From the NCBI GenBank assembly GCA_963734015.1, contig CAVTFG010000016.1:1-64000 (forward strand): 64,000 nucleotides of DNA, read 5' to 3'. The DNA comes from JALZKA01 sp963734015 (GTDB taxonomy: Bacteria; Actinomycetota; Thermoleophilia; Solirubrobacterales; 70-9). Shown here piece after piece: positions 45,337 to 53,331 of the stretch. The notes below the pieces were generated by a model, which ran no database searches, was not told the origin of the DNA, and saw only the letters and a program-made list of their open reading frames with translations. The first letter of the stretch is position 1. Every line of letters starts with the position of its first letter. The position numbers were made by a program, and so were the translations under genes.

Positions 45337-46560
45337 GTGGAGGAAACGGGCAACGTGATCGCCTTTCCGCAAGCACCGGACGCCGTCGAGCTGCGGCACC
45401 TGCGCGCGTTCGTCGCGGTCGCCGAGGAGCTCAACTTCGGACGCGCCGCCGACCGGCTGCACATCTCGCAGCCCGCGCTCAGCCGCCAGGTCCGATCGCT
45501 CGAGCAGCTGGTGGGCACGGAGCTGCTTCGGCGCTCGACCCACAACGTGGAGCTGACGCTCGCAGGCGAGGCACTGCTCGACCGGGCGCGCAAGCTGCTG
45601 AGCGACATCGATGAGGCCGTCGCGGCTGCCCAGTCGGTCGGAGGCGAGCTGATCGCCCGGGTTGCACGCCTCTGGGAGCCGATCACCGACGAAGCCACCA
45701 CCGACGCGAACCTGCAAGCGATGCGCGATGCGTACGAGCAGCTGCTCGCTCAGTTCCCGGTGCCGGACGGGATGCAGGTCCGCCCGGTAAACGCGGGCGG
45801 CGTCAATTCCCTGGTCGTGAGCGCCGAGCCGGCCGAGCCGCCCACGATCATCCTGCTGCACGGCGGCGGCTTCGTCCTGGGCTCGGCGTTCGGCTACCGG
45901 CCGCTGGCCGGCGCGCTGGGGGCGGCGGCGGGCACCGGCGTCCTCGTGCCCGACTTCCGCCTGGCCCCCGAGCACCCCCATCCGGCCGCGCTCGACGATG
46001 CGCTCGCGGCGTACTCCTGGCTGCTCGAGCAGGGAGTGGATCCCGGCACCGTCGCGGTCTGCGGCGACTCCGCGGGTGGCGGGCTCGCGATGGCGCTGCT
46101 GCTCGCGCTCAAGGATCGCGGCCTGCCGCTGCCTGGAGGCGGGATCCTCTTCTGCCCCGCGGTGGACATCGAAGGCAACCTTCAGGACCCCGACGACCCC
46201 CGTCACGTCATGTCGTTCGAGGTCACAAGCCGCTTCACAAAGGCCTATCTCGCCGACCATCCGGCGGACGACCCGATCCTCAGCCCGCTCTATGCCGACC
46301 TGACCGGGCTGCCCCCGCTCTTGATCCAGGGCGCGTCCGGCGACCACGTGATCGCCGACGCCCAGGCGCTCGCCAAGCGCGCGCGCAAGCACGGCGTCTA
46401 CTCGCGGCTCGAGGTCTATCCGGTCGAGGCCCACGTCTTCCAGCTGTTCTGGTCGTTCCTGCCCGAGGCGGCGGACGCCGTCGAGAAGGCGGGAGCGTTT
46501 GCGCGAGACGTCCGCGAGTCGGCCGATCTCGAACTGGAGGAGGACGCGACCAGCGCCTAG
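45337..46560 (+). CDS. LysR-type HTH fused to HSL-family alpha/beta hydrolase
   Basis: The 407-residue protein joins a LysR DNA-binding domain (about 19-78: LRHLRAFVAVAEELNFGRAA, HISQPALSRQVRSLEQ) to a complete hormone-sensitive-lipase-type hydrolase in place of the LysR effector domain: HGGGF oxyanion motif (175-179), nucleophile Ser245 in GDSAGG, Asp336 in GASGDHV and His366 in EAHVFQLFW. It may sense an ester by binding or cleaving it and regulate accordingly. GTG 45337 is chosen: a GATAAT box (45325-45330) ends 6 nt before it. ATG 45301 and GTG 45355 (GGAGGA upstream) are alternatives. Confidence 0.85.
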   Translation: MEETGNVIAFPQAPDAVELRHLRAFVAVAEELNFGRAADRLHISQPALSRQVRSLEQLVGTELLRRSTHNVELTLAGEALLDRARKLLSDIDEAVAAAQSVGGELIARVARLWEPITDEATTDANLQAMRDAYEQLLAQFPVPDGMQVRPVNAGGVNSLVVSAEPAEPPTIILLHGGGFVLGSAFGYRPLAGALGAAAGTGVLVPDFRLAPEHPHPAALDDALAAYSWLLEQGVDPGTVAVCGDSAGGGLAMALLLALKDRGLPLPGGGILFCPAVDIEGNLQDPDDPRHVMSFEVTSRFTKAYLADHPADDPILSPLYADLTGLPPLLIQGASGDHVIADAQALAKRARKHGVYSRLEVYPVEAHVFQLFWSFLPEAADAVEKAGAFARDVRESADLELEEDATSA

Positions 46561-46587
46561 CTCCACGGGCGGAGTAACTTCGCTCCG

Positions 46588-47222
46588 GTGACTTCCGAGG
46601 TCCGAAACCCGGTCTTCGCCCGCCTCTTCGACCGGTTCGCGGCGAAGGACAAGGGACGCGGCGAGGATGCGCTGCGCGACGAGCTCGTCGCCGGGCTCAG
46701 CGGCCGCGCGGCCGAGGTGGGCCCGGGCAACGGGATCAACTTCGCGCACTTCCCGGCGAGCGTCGAGGAGTTGATCGCGGTGGAACCCGAGCCCTACCTG
46801 CGGCGCGCGGCGGAGCGCGCAGCGGAATCGGTGCCCGTGAAGGTCCGGGTAGTCGACGGGACGGCCGGTGAGCTGCCGCTCGAGGACGGCTCAGTCGACG
46901 CCGTGGTCGTCGCCGGCGTCCTCTGCTCGGTCCCCGACGTGGCGGCCGCGCTCGCCGAGTTCGCCCGGGTCCTGCGACCCGGCGGCGAGCTGCGCTTCTA
47001 CGAGCACGTTCGCTCGGAGCGCCCCGGGTTCGCGCGCTACCAGGACACCATCGACCAAGTCTGGCCGCGCCTGATGGGCGGCTGTCACCCCAACCGGGAC
47101 ACACTGGCGTCGATCCGCGCGCCGGCTTCGAGGTCGAGCGCGTGCGCCGGTTCGGTTTCCCGGCAACCGCGCGGGCGTATCCCGTCCTGCCGCGGATCCT
47201 TGGCTCGGCGCGCGCCGCGTGA
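46588..47222 (+). CDS. Class I SAM-dependent methyltransferase (frameshifted)
   Basis: FARLFDRFAAKDKGRGED is followed by motif I AAEVGPGNGINFAHFP, motif II LPLEDGSVDAVVVAGVLCSV and LRPGGELRFYEHVRS, a UbiE/class-I methyltransferase plan acting on an unknown small substrate. One base seems lost near 47112: NRDTLASI then AGFEVERVRRFGFPATARAYPVLP to TGA 47220-47222. Joined length is about 211 residues. TAACTT (46575-46580) lies 7 nt before the GTG. Confidence 0.8.
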
Positions 47223-47238
47223 AGCTACGGTTGCCCGC

Positions 47239-48219
47239 ATGGACCTGGACGTCGTCTTCCTCGGCACCGGCGGCTCGGTGCCCTCCGCCCGCCGCGCCAC
47301 CGCTTGCATACTGGTCCGCGCCGGTGGGGCGCGCCTCCTGTTCGACTGCGGGGAGGGCACGCAGCGGCAGATGCAGCGGTCGACGGGGCTCGTCCAGGTC
47401 GACGAGATCTACCTCACGCACTACCACGCCGATCACTACCTCGGCCTGCCCGGCCTGCTCAAGACCTACGACCTGAACGACCGGCAGGCGCCGCTCCGCA
47501 TCCTCGGCCCCCCGGGGCTCCGCAGCCTGTTCGAGGCGCTGCGCCGTATCACCGGCCGGGTCCGCTACCCGCTCGAGCTCGTCGAGATCGGCGAGGCCGA
47601 CCCGATTCGCCACGACACCTTCGAGATCCGCCCGTTCGCCGTCGAACACCGCGTGCGGGCATACGGCTACGCGCTCGTCGAAGACGAGCGTCCGGGCCGA
47701 TTCGACCCGGACGAGGCCGAGCGGCTCGGCGTGGCCGCTGGTCCCGACTTCGCGCGCCTCCAGGCGGGCGAGACGGTCGATGGGGCCGACGGGCCGGTCG
47801 ACCCGGGGCAGGTGCTTGGCGGTGCGCGGGCGGGGCGCAAGGTCGTGATCACCGGCGACACGGCGCCCTGCGAGATGACCAGGATCGCGGCGCACGAGGC
47901 CGAGCTGCTGGTCCACGACGCAAGCTTCACCGATGAGGAGCTCGCGCGGGCGGGGGAGACCGCGCACTCGACGGCGCGCCAGGCGGCCCGGCTTGCCCGT
48001 GAGGCGCAGGCGAAGGCATTGGCGCTGGTCCACATCTCATCCCGCTATCACGTGGGCGCCGTGCTCGACGAGGCGCGGTCGGAGTTCCCCGATGCCTTCG
48101 CTCCGCGCGACTTCGACCTGGTCGAGATCCCCTTCCCCGAGCGGGGCGAGCCCCGCCTGATCGAGAACGGCGCGCGCGAGCGCCCCGAGCCCGAGCCCGA
48201 GCCCGCCGCCGAGAGCTAA
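47239..48219 (+). CDS. rnz: Ribonuclease Z-like MBL endonuclease
   Basis: The 326-residue protein shows the RNase Z plan: VFLGTGGSVPSARRATACILV, LLFDCGEGTQRQMQRS, the metal motif THYHADHYLGLPGLL, VITGDTAPCEMT (Asp ligand), LVHDASF and HISSRY with the late histidine. It removes 3' trailers from tRNA precursors, which fits this genome because the tRNA here lacks an encoded CCA. TACGGT (47226-47231) is 7 nt before the ATG. Its TAA stop overlaps the stop of the convergent dehalogenase-like gene. Confidence 0.88.
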   Translation: MDLDVVFLGTGGSVPSARRATACILVRAGGARLLFDCGEGTQRQMQRSTGLVQVDEIYLTHYHADHYLGLPGLLKTYDLNDRQAPLRILGPPGLRSLFEALRRITGRVRYPLELVEIGEADPIRHDTFEIRPFAVEHRVRAYGYALVEDERPGRFDPDEAERLGVAAGPDFARLQAGETVDGADGPVDPGQVLGGARAGRKVVITGDTAPCEMTRIAAHEAELLVHDASFTDEELARAGETAHSTARQAARLAREAQAKALALVHISSRYHVGAVLDEARSEFPDAFAPRDFDLVEIPFPERGEPRLIENGARERPEPEPEPAAES

Positions 48220-49151
48220 CCCAACGGCGCGGCGAGGTCCGCGACGGCCTGCCCGACCTCGGCCGGGTGGTCCTCCTGCAGGAAATGCTTGGCCGGCAGC
48301 ATGATCGCGTCCTCGACCCCCAGCGCCCTGCGGCAGCTCTCGAGATGCTCGAGGCCGAAGACCGGGTCGCGCTCGCCCCAGACGAGGCGCGCCGGATAGT
48401 CGCGAGCGCTCAGGCCGGCGCGGAAGAACCGCTCCTTCTCGTCGGTCAGCTCGAAGCCGCGCATGATCTTCAGGAACGCGCGGCCGCGGTCGCGCAGCCG
48501 CACCAGCGCCACGTGGGCGTAGATGTCGGAGCGCGGGACCAGCGCCCGCTCCGCGATCCCCAGCGAGTAGAAGATCTCCGAGAAGAGCAACCGGGGCGAC
48601 GCGCGAAGCCAGACCTCGCCGATCCCCTTGATCGAGAACGGATGCATCGGCCACGGCCTGCGGAAGCTGCCGGCGTCCACGAACGTGTTGAGGACGGTGA
48701 GCGACAGCACCCGGCCGGGGTTGCGGATCGCCCACTCGAAGCCGATCGGGCCGCCGACGTCGTGGACGACGAGGTGGATGCGGTCGAGGCCGAGCGCGTC
48801 GATCGCCTCCCCGGTCCATTCCGCCAAGCCCGACCAGGAATAGTCGAAGTCCTCGGGGCGATCGGCCAACCCGAGGCCCGGAAAGTCGAAGGCCGTGGCG
48901 CGCAGGCCCTGGTCGGCGATGACGGGGAGCACCTTGCGGTAGAGAAACGACGAGGTCGGTACGCCGTGGAGCAGCACGACGTCGGCTCCGGCGCCGCTCT
49001 GGCGCGCGAAGCTGCGCGCCCCGCCGGCGTCGAACAGGAACCCGGCCGCGCTGTGCCGGGCGATTGCGTCGTTCACCTCGCGGTCGATCTTGCGAAGCCG
49101 CCCGGGGTCCCGGACGGGCCGGTGCGGCATCGGGATTCGCCGTTCGCCCAT
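48216..49151 (-). CDS. Haloalkane dehalogenase-like alpha/beta hydrolase
   Basis: The 311-residue protein has VVLLHGVPTSSFLYRKVL (HGxP oxyanion), AFDFPGLGLADRPEDFDYSW, and the nucleophile elbow VVHDVGGPIGFEW with Asp as nucleophile, the pattern of haloalkane dehalogenases and related esterases. A late Asp is in VWGERDPVFG and the catalytic His in PAKHFLQEDHP. The carbon-halogen substrate is not established. MGERRIPM could start at residue 1 or 8. Confidence 0.85.
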   Translation of the reverse strand: MGERRIPMPHRPVRDPGRLRKIDREVNDAIARHSAAGFLFDAGGARSFARQSGAGADVVLLHGVPTSSFLYRKVLPVIADQGLRATAFDFPGLGLADRPEDFDYSWSGLAEWTGEAIDALGLDRIHLVVHDVGGPIGFEWAIRNPGRVLSLTVLNTFVDAGSFRRPWPMHPFSIKGIGEVWLRASPRLLFSEIFYSLGIAERALVPRSDIYAHVALVRLRDRGRAFLKIMRGFELTDEKERFFRAGLSARDYPARLVWGERDPVFGLEHLESCRRALGVEDAIMLPAKHFLQEDHPAEVGQAVADLAAPLG

Positions 49152-49273
49152 GGCCGCCGATCATCGCTGATCGGGTCCCCGCAGGTTGCGGCGCCCTTTC
49201 CGCAAGCTGCGGAAATCGCCCCCGACCGCGCCGAATCTCCTGGTAGCCTCGTCCGTGTCGGTTCCTTTAACCC

Positions 49274-49294
49274 GGTCCGGAGAGACCAAGAAGG
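49274..49294 (+). promoter_or_regulatory. PyrR-binding RNA motif in the pyr leader
   Basis: The leader reads GGTCCGGAGAGACC then AAGAAGG, matching the conserved PyrR-binding loop (TCCnGAGAGRCY...GAAGG). It overlaps the ribosome-binding site of pyrR (GTG 49302), so PyrR-UMP would block translation, as described for mycobacteria. The promoter -10 is probably TAGCCT at 49244-49249. Confidence 0.65.
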
Positions 49295-49301
49295 GGCGCG
49301 A

Positions 49302-49889
49302 GTGAGTCACGCGGAAAAGGTCGTCCTCGATCGAGAGGACCTGCGCCGCACGCTGGTGCGGATCGCCCACGAAATCGTCGAGAAGAACGCCGCCGGCGCG
49401 GTGGCGATCGTCGGGATCCACACGCGCGGTGCGATCCTGGCGGAGCGAATTCACACGCTGGTGGGCGAGCTGACCGGCGAGGGGATCCCGCTCGGCGACC
49501 TCGACATCTCGTTCTATCGCGACGACATCGAGGCCCGGGCGCCCGACGCCCAGCCGGTCGTCCTCTCCTCGCACCTCGACTTCGACCTCGAGGGGCTCAC
49601 CGTGGTGCTGGTCGACGACGTCCTCTTCACCGGGAGGACCGTCCGCGCCGCGATCGACGCCCTCTTCGACTACGGCCGCCCGCAGCGGGTGCAGCTCGCC
49701 GTCCTCGCGGACCGAGGGCACCGCGAGCTCCCGATCAGGGCCGACTACGTGGGCAAGAACCTGCCGACCTCCCGCGACGAGCGCGTGTTCGTCCGCCTGG
49801 AGGAGCGAGACGAGATCGACGAGGTCGCGATCGGCCTCGGGGACCAGACGGCCACCACGGCCGCAAGCGAGAGAGGAGAGGCCGAATGA
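49302..49889 (+). CDS. pyrR: Pyrimidine operon regulator PyrR
   Basis: The 195-residue protein has the phosphoribosyltransferase fold with the PRPP loop VVLVDDVLFTGRTVRAAIDAL, the N-terminal VLDREDLRRTLVRIAHEIVEKN and VGIHTRGAILAERI. It binds UMP/UTP and pyr mRNA and may have uracil phosphoribosyltransferase activity. It is the first gene of the pyr operon, and the RNA motif just upstream indicates autoregulation. The end overlaps pyrB by four bases. Confidence 0.95.
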   Translation: MSHAEKVVLDREDLRRTLVRIAHEIVEKNAAGAVAIVGIHTRGAILAERIHTLVGELTGEGIPLGDLDISFYRDDIEARAPDAQPVVLSSHLDFDLEGLTVVLVDDVLFTGRTVRAAIDALFDYGRPQRVQLAVLADRGHRELPIRADYVGKNLPTSRDERVFVRLEERDEIDEVAIGLGDQTATTAASERGEAE

Positions 49890-50854
49890 GGCACCTTTTG
49901 GCGATCGAGGACCTCGACCGGGCTGAGATCGAGCGCATCATGGAGCGCGCGGACAGCTTCGCGGAGGTCGGGCGGCGCGACATCAAGAAGGTGCCGACCC
50001 TCCGGGGCCGCACGATCGTGTCCTTGTTCTACGAATCGAGCACGCGAACCAGCTCCTCCTTCGAGCTGGCGGCCAAGCGCCTCTCCGCGGACCTCGTTTC
50101 GATCAAGGCCGCCGGATCGGCGGTCGACAAGGGCGAGTCGCTCAAGGACACCATCGCCACGCTCTCCGCCTATGAGCCGGAGGCCATCGTGATCCGCTCG
50201 CCGCATGCCGGCGCGGCCAAGCTGGTCGCAGGCTGGACCGACGCCGGCGTGGTCAACGCCGGCGACGGCAAGCACGAGCACCCCAGCCAGGCGCTGCTCG
50301 ACGTCTACACGCTCCGGGGACGGCTGGGCGAGCTGGATGGCAAGCGGATCTGGATCGTCGGCGACGTCCTCCACAGCCGCGTGGCCCGCTCGTGCGCGCT
50401 CGCCTTCAGGCTGATGGGCGCCGAGGTCACCCTGTGCGGTCCGCCGACGTTGATCCCCCGTGGGGCCGCAACCGCACTCGGCTGCGACGTGACGCACGAC
50501 ATCGGCGGCCTGCCCGAGGCGGACGTCGTCTATGCCCTCCGGATGCAGCACGAGCGGATGAGCGAGAGCTTCGTGCCCTCGATCCGCGAGTACGCGATGC
50601 AGTTTCAGATCGACGGCCGCCGACTCGGCCCGCGGCAGCTCCTGATGCACCCTGGGCCGGTGAACCGGGGGGTCGAGCTGTCGCCGGACGTGATCGACGG
50701 CCCGAACTCGCTGATCACCGAGCAGGTGCGCAGCGGCCTCGTCGTGCGCATGGCGATCCTCTACGAGCTGATGGCCGGTGGCGACCGGCCGCGGGGCGCC
50801 CGGGCGCCCGACGCCGAACTGCCCGAGCCGACGCCGATCGGAGAGCCGGCGTGA
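49886..50854 (+). CDS. pyrB: Aspartate carbamoyltransferase catalytic subunit
   Basis: The 322-residue enzyme joins carbamoyl phosphate and aspartate in step two of UMP synthesis. The carbamoyl-phosphate motif SSTRTSSSFE (51-60), HPSQALLDVYTL and LLMHPGPVNRGVE are all present. No pyrI regulatory subunit is nearby, so this is the unregulated type. ATG overlaps pyrR; the stop overlaps pyrC (GTGA). A 30-residue tail follows the normal end. Confidence 0.96.
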   Translation: MRHLLAIEDLDRAEIERIMERADSFAEVGRRDIKKVPTLRGRTIVSLFYESSTRTSSSFELAAKRLSADLVSIKAAGSAVDKGESLKDTIATLSAYEPEAIVIRSPHAGAAKLVAGWTDAGVVNAGDGKHEHPSQALLDVYTLRGRLGELDGKRIWIVGDVLHSRVARSCALAFRLMGAEVTLCGPPTLIPRGAATALGCDVTHDIGGLPEADVVYALRMQHERMSESFVPSIREYAMQFQIDGRRLGPRQLLMHPGPVNRGVELSPDVIDGPNSLITEQVRSGLVVRMAILYELMAGGDRPRGARAPDAELPEPTPIGEPA

Positions 50855-52203
50855 AGGCGGTCTCCAGCCTCGACTGGCGCGGGGCGGACGCAGCGCCCGA
50901 GCGGGACCTGATCCTTCGCAACACGACCGTGCTCGATCCCCGGACAGGGATCGAGGGACCGCACGACATCGTGATCCGCGAAGGGAAGGTCGCCGAGCTC
51001 GCCGCCCCTGGAGCCGGCTCCGTCCCGGACGCGGAGGTGATCGACGCCGAGGGGCTGCACGCGGTGCCCGCCTTCTTCGACCCGCACGTCCACCTGCGCA
51101 CGCCCGGGCGCGAGGACAAGGAGGACCTCGAGACCGGCACCCGCGCCGGCGCCGCGGGCGGGTACTGCGGCCTGCTCGCGATGGCGAACACCGAGCCCCC
51201 GGTCGACACCCCGGCCGCGATCGAGTCCCTCCGCGAGCGCGCCGGAACCGACGCGAGCCTCCCGACCGGGTTCCTCGCGACGGTCACCCGCGGCATGCGC
51301 GGGGAGGAGCTCACCGACATGGTCGAGCTCGCCGACGCAGGCGCCGTCGGGTTCTCGGACGACGGCCTGCCGATCCGGAGCGGGCGCGTGATGCGCCGGG
51401 CGCTCCAGTACCAGGCGCTCGCCGGGGGCCAGATCGCGCTCCACGAGGAGGATCCCGAACTCTCGGGCAAGGGCGTGATGCACGAGGGCGATGTCTCGGC
51501 GCTGGTCGGCATGGAAGGGGTGCCGGCGATCTCCGAGTCGACGATGATCGCCCGCGACGCCGCGCTCGCGGCGTACGAGGGCGCCCGGATCCACGTCCAG
51601 CACCTCTCCGCGCGTCAATCGGTCGAGGTGGTCACCGCGGCGAAGGGGGCCGGTGTCGCGATCACGTGCGAGGCGACGCCGCATCACCTCACGCTCACCG
51701 ACGAGGAGGTCCGCAGCCTCGATGCCGCCTACAAGATGAACCCGCCGCTTCGGGCCGAGGACGACCGGCACGCGCTGATCGAGGCGCTCCGGTCGGGGGT
51801 GATCGACTGCATCGCAACCGATCACGCCCCGCATTCGCCGGAGGAGAAGGAGGTGCCCTTCGAACAGGCCGCGATGGGAGTCACCGGCCTCGAGACCGCC
51901 TTCGCGGCGATCCACACGGAACTGGTCCTCCCGGGCGTGCTCGACCTCTCGACCGTGGTCGACCGGATGAGCGCGGGTGCCGCCGGCTTCGGCTTCGAGC
52001 TGCCGGGGCTGGCGCCAGGAGCCGAGGCGAACGTCGCGCTGCTCGACCTCGATGCGGAATGGGAGCCCGGGGTGGACGGCTGGGAGAGCCGGTCGGCGAA
52101 CTCGTGCTTCGCGGGACGCAAGCTCACCGGACGGCCGCTCATGACCGTGGTCGCCGGGCAGGTCGCCTACCGGCAGCGCAGCTTCGCGATGGGGGTCGCT
52201 TGA
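50851..52203 (+). CDS. pyrC: Dihydroorotase
   Basis: The 450-residue amidohydrolase closes carbamoyl-aspartate to dihydroorotate. Metal ligands His79 and His81 are in DPHVHLRTPG; later ligands are in the HVQHLSARQS and TCEATPHHLTLTD segments and the catalytic Asp is in CIATDHAPHS. The type I (AllB/PyrC) length fits. GTG start overlaps pyrB; its stop overlaps the carA ATG (TGATG). Confidence 0.96.
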   Translation: MKAVSSLDWRGADAAPERDLILRNTTVLDPRTGIEGPHDIVIREGKVAELAAPGAGSVPDAEVIDAEGLHAVPAFFDPHVHLRTPGREDKEDLETGTRAGAAGGYCGLLAMANTEPPVDTPAAIESLRERAGTDASLPTGFLATVTRGMRGEELTDMVELADAGAVGFSDDGLPIRSGRVMRRALQYQALAGGQIALHEEDPELSGKGVMHEGDVSALVGMEGVPAISESTMIARDAALAAYEGARIHVQHLSARQSVEVVTAAKGAGVAITCEATPHHLTLTDEEVRSLDAAYKMNPPLRAEDDRHALIEALRSGVIDCIATDHAPHSPEEKEVPFEQAAMGVTGLETAFAAIHTELVLPGVLDLSTVVDRMSAGAAGFGFELPGLAPGAEANVALLDLDAEWEPGVDGWESRSANSCFAGRKLTGRPLMTVVAGQVAYRQRSFAMGVA

Positions 52204-53331
52204 TGGCCGATGGCGACGGCGGCTACGTGCTGCTCGAGGACGGCACCCGGTTCGACGGCGAGCTCTGCGGGGCCGGGGGAGAGGCGGTCACCGGCGAGGT
52301 CGTCTTCAACACGGCGATGACCGGCTATCAGGAGGCGATGACCGATCCTTCCTACGCCGGCCAGCTGATCACCTTCACCTATCCGATGATCGGCAACTAC
52401 GGCGTCGCGACGCCCGCGATGGAATCGGACCGGATCCATGCGCGGGCGGCGATCATGCGCGACGCCCGCAACTCCGAGGACGCAGCTAGCGCCGAGGGCG
52501 GCTGGCTCGACTGGCTGCGCGACTGCGGCGTGCCGGCAATCACCGGGGTCGACACCCGCGCCCTCGTACGCCGGATTCGCGACCGGGGAGCGATGCGCGG
52601 CGGCGTCTTCGACGGCCGAGACCGGCGAATCGGATGCCCGCGAACGGATCTCGGCGGAACCGCCGATGGAAGGCGCAGATTTCGCTCGGACGGTCACGCC
52701 TGACGCCCCCGTCGAGATCGCGGGCTCCGGGCCGCATGTCGTGGCGATCGACACCGGGATCAAGCATTCGATCATCCGCCAGTTCCGCGAGCGCGAGGCG
52801 CGGGTGACGCTGCTGCCGTGCTCGGCGAGCGCGCAGGACGTCCTCGAGCGGGATCCCGACCTGGTGTTCCTGGCGAACGGCCCGGGCGATCCGGCGGCGC
52901 TCGACTACGTGGTCGAGAGCGTGCGCGGCGTCGTCGGCAAGAAGCCGGTGATCGGCATCTGCCTCGGCCATCAGCTGCTCTGCCGGGCCGTTGGCCTCGA
53001 CACGTTCAAGCTGCCCTTCGGCCACCGCGGGGCCAACCACCCGGTCAAGGAGCTCGCGACGGGGAAGATCGACATCACCTCCCAGAACCACGGCTTCGCG
53101 GTTGCCACGCCCGACGGCGGCGGCCGGATCGACGGCGACGAGCCGGTGCGCTGGGAAACCGATTTCGGCGCCGCGGAGCTCTCCCACCTCAATCTCTACG
53201 ACCGCACCGTCGAGGGGCTCGTTCTCAAGGACGTGCCGGGGCGCACCGTCCAGTACCACCCGGAGGCGGGGCCCGGACCGCACGACGCTCGACATCTGTT
53301 CGATGAGTTCCTGGAGCTGGCCGGTGCCTAG
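52203..53331 (+). CDS. carA: Carbamoyl-phosphate synthase small subunit (frameshifted)
   Basis: CarA supplies ammonia from glutamine to CarB. The N-terminal domain is clear (VLLEDGTRFDGELCGA, FNTAMTGYQEAMTDPSYAGQ). After RGGV an extra base near 52613 shifts the frame to STAETGESDARERISAEPPMEGADF. The glutaminase domain has the nucleophile Cys in IGICLGHQLL and His/Glu in VQYHPEAGPGPHDA. Joined length is about 375 residues, normal. It overlaps carB by 8 nt. Confidence 0.93.
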
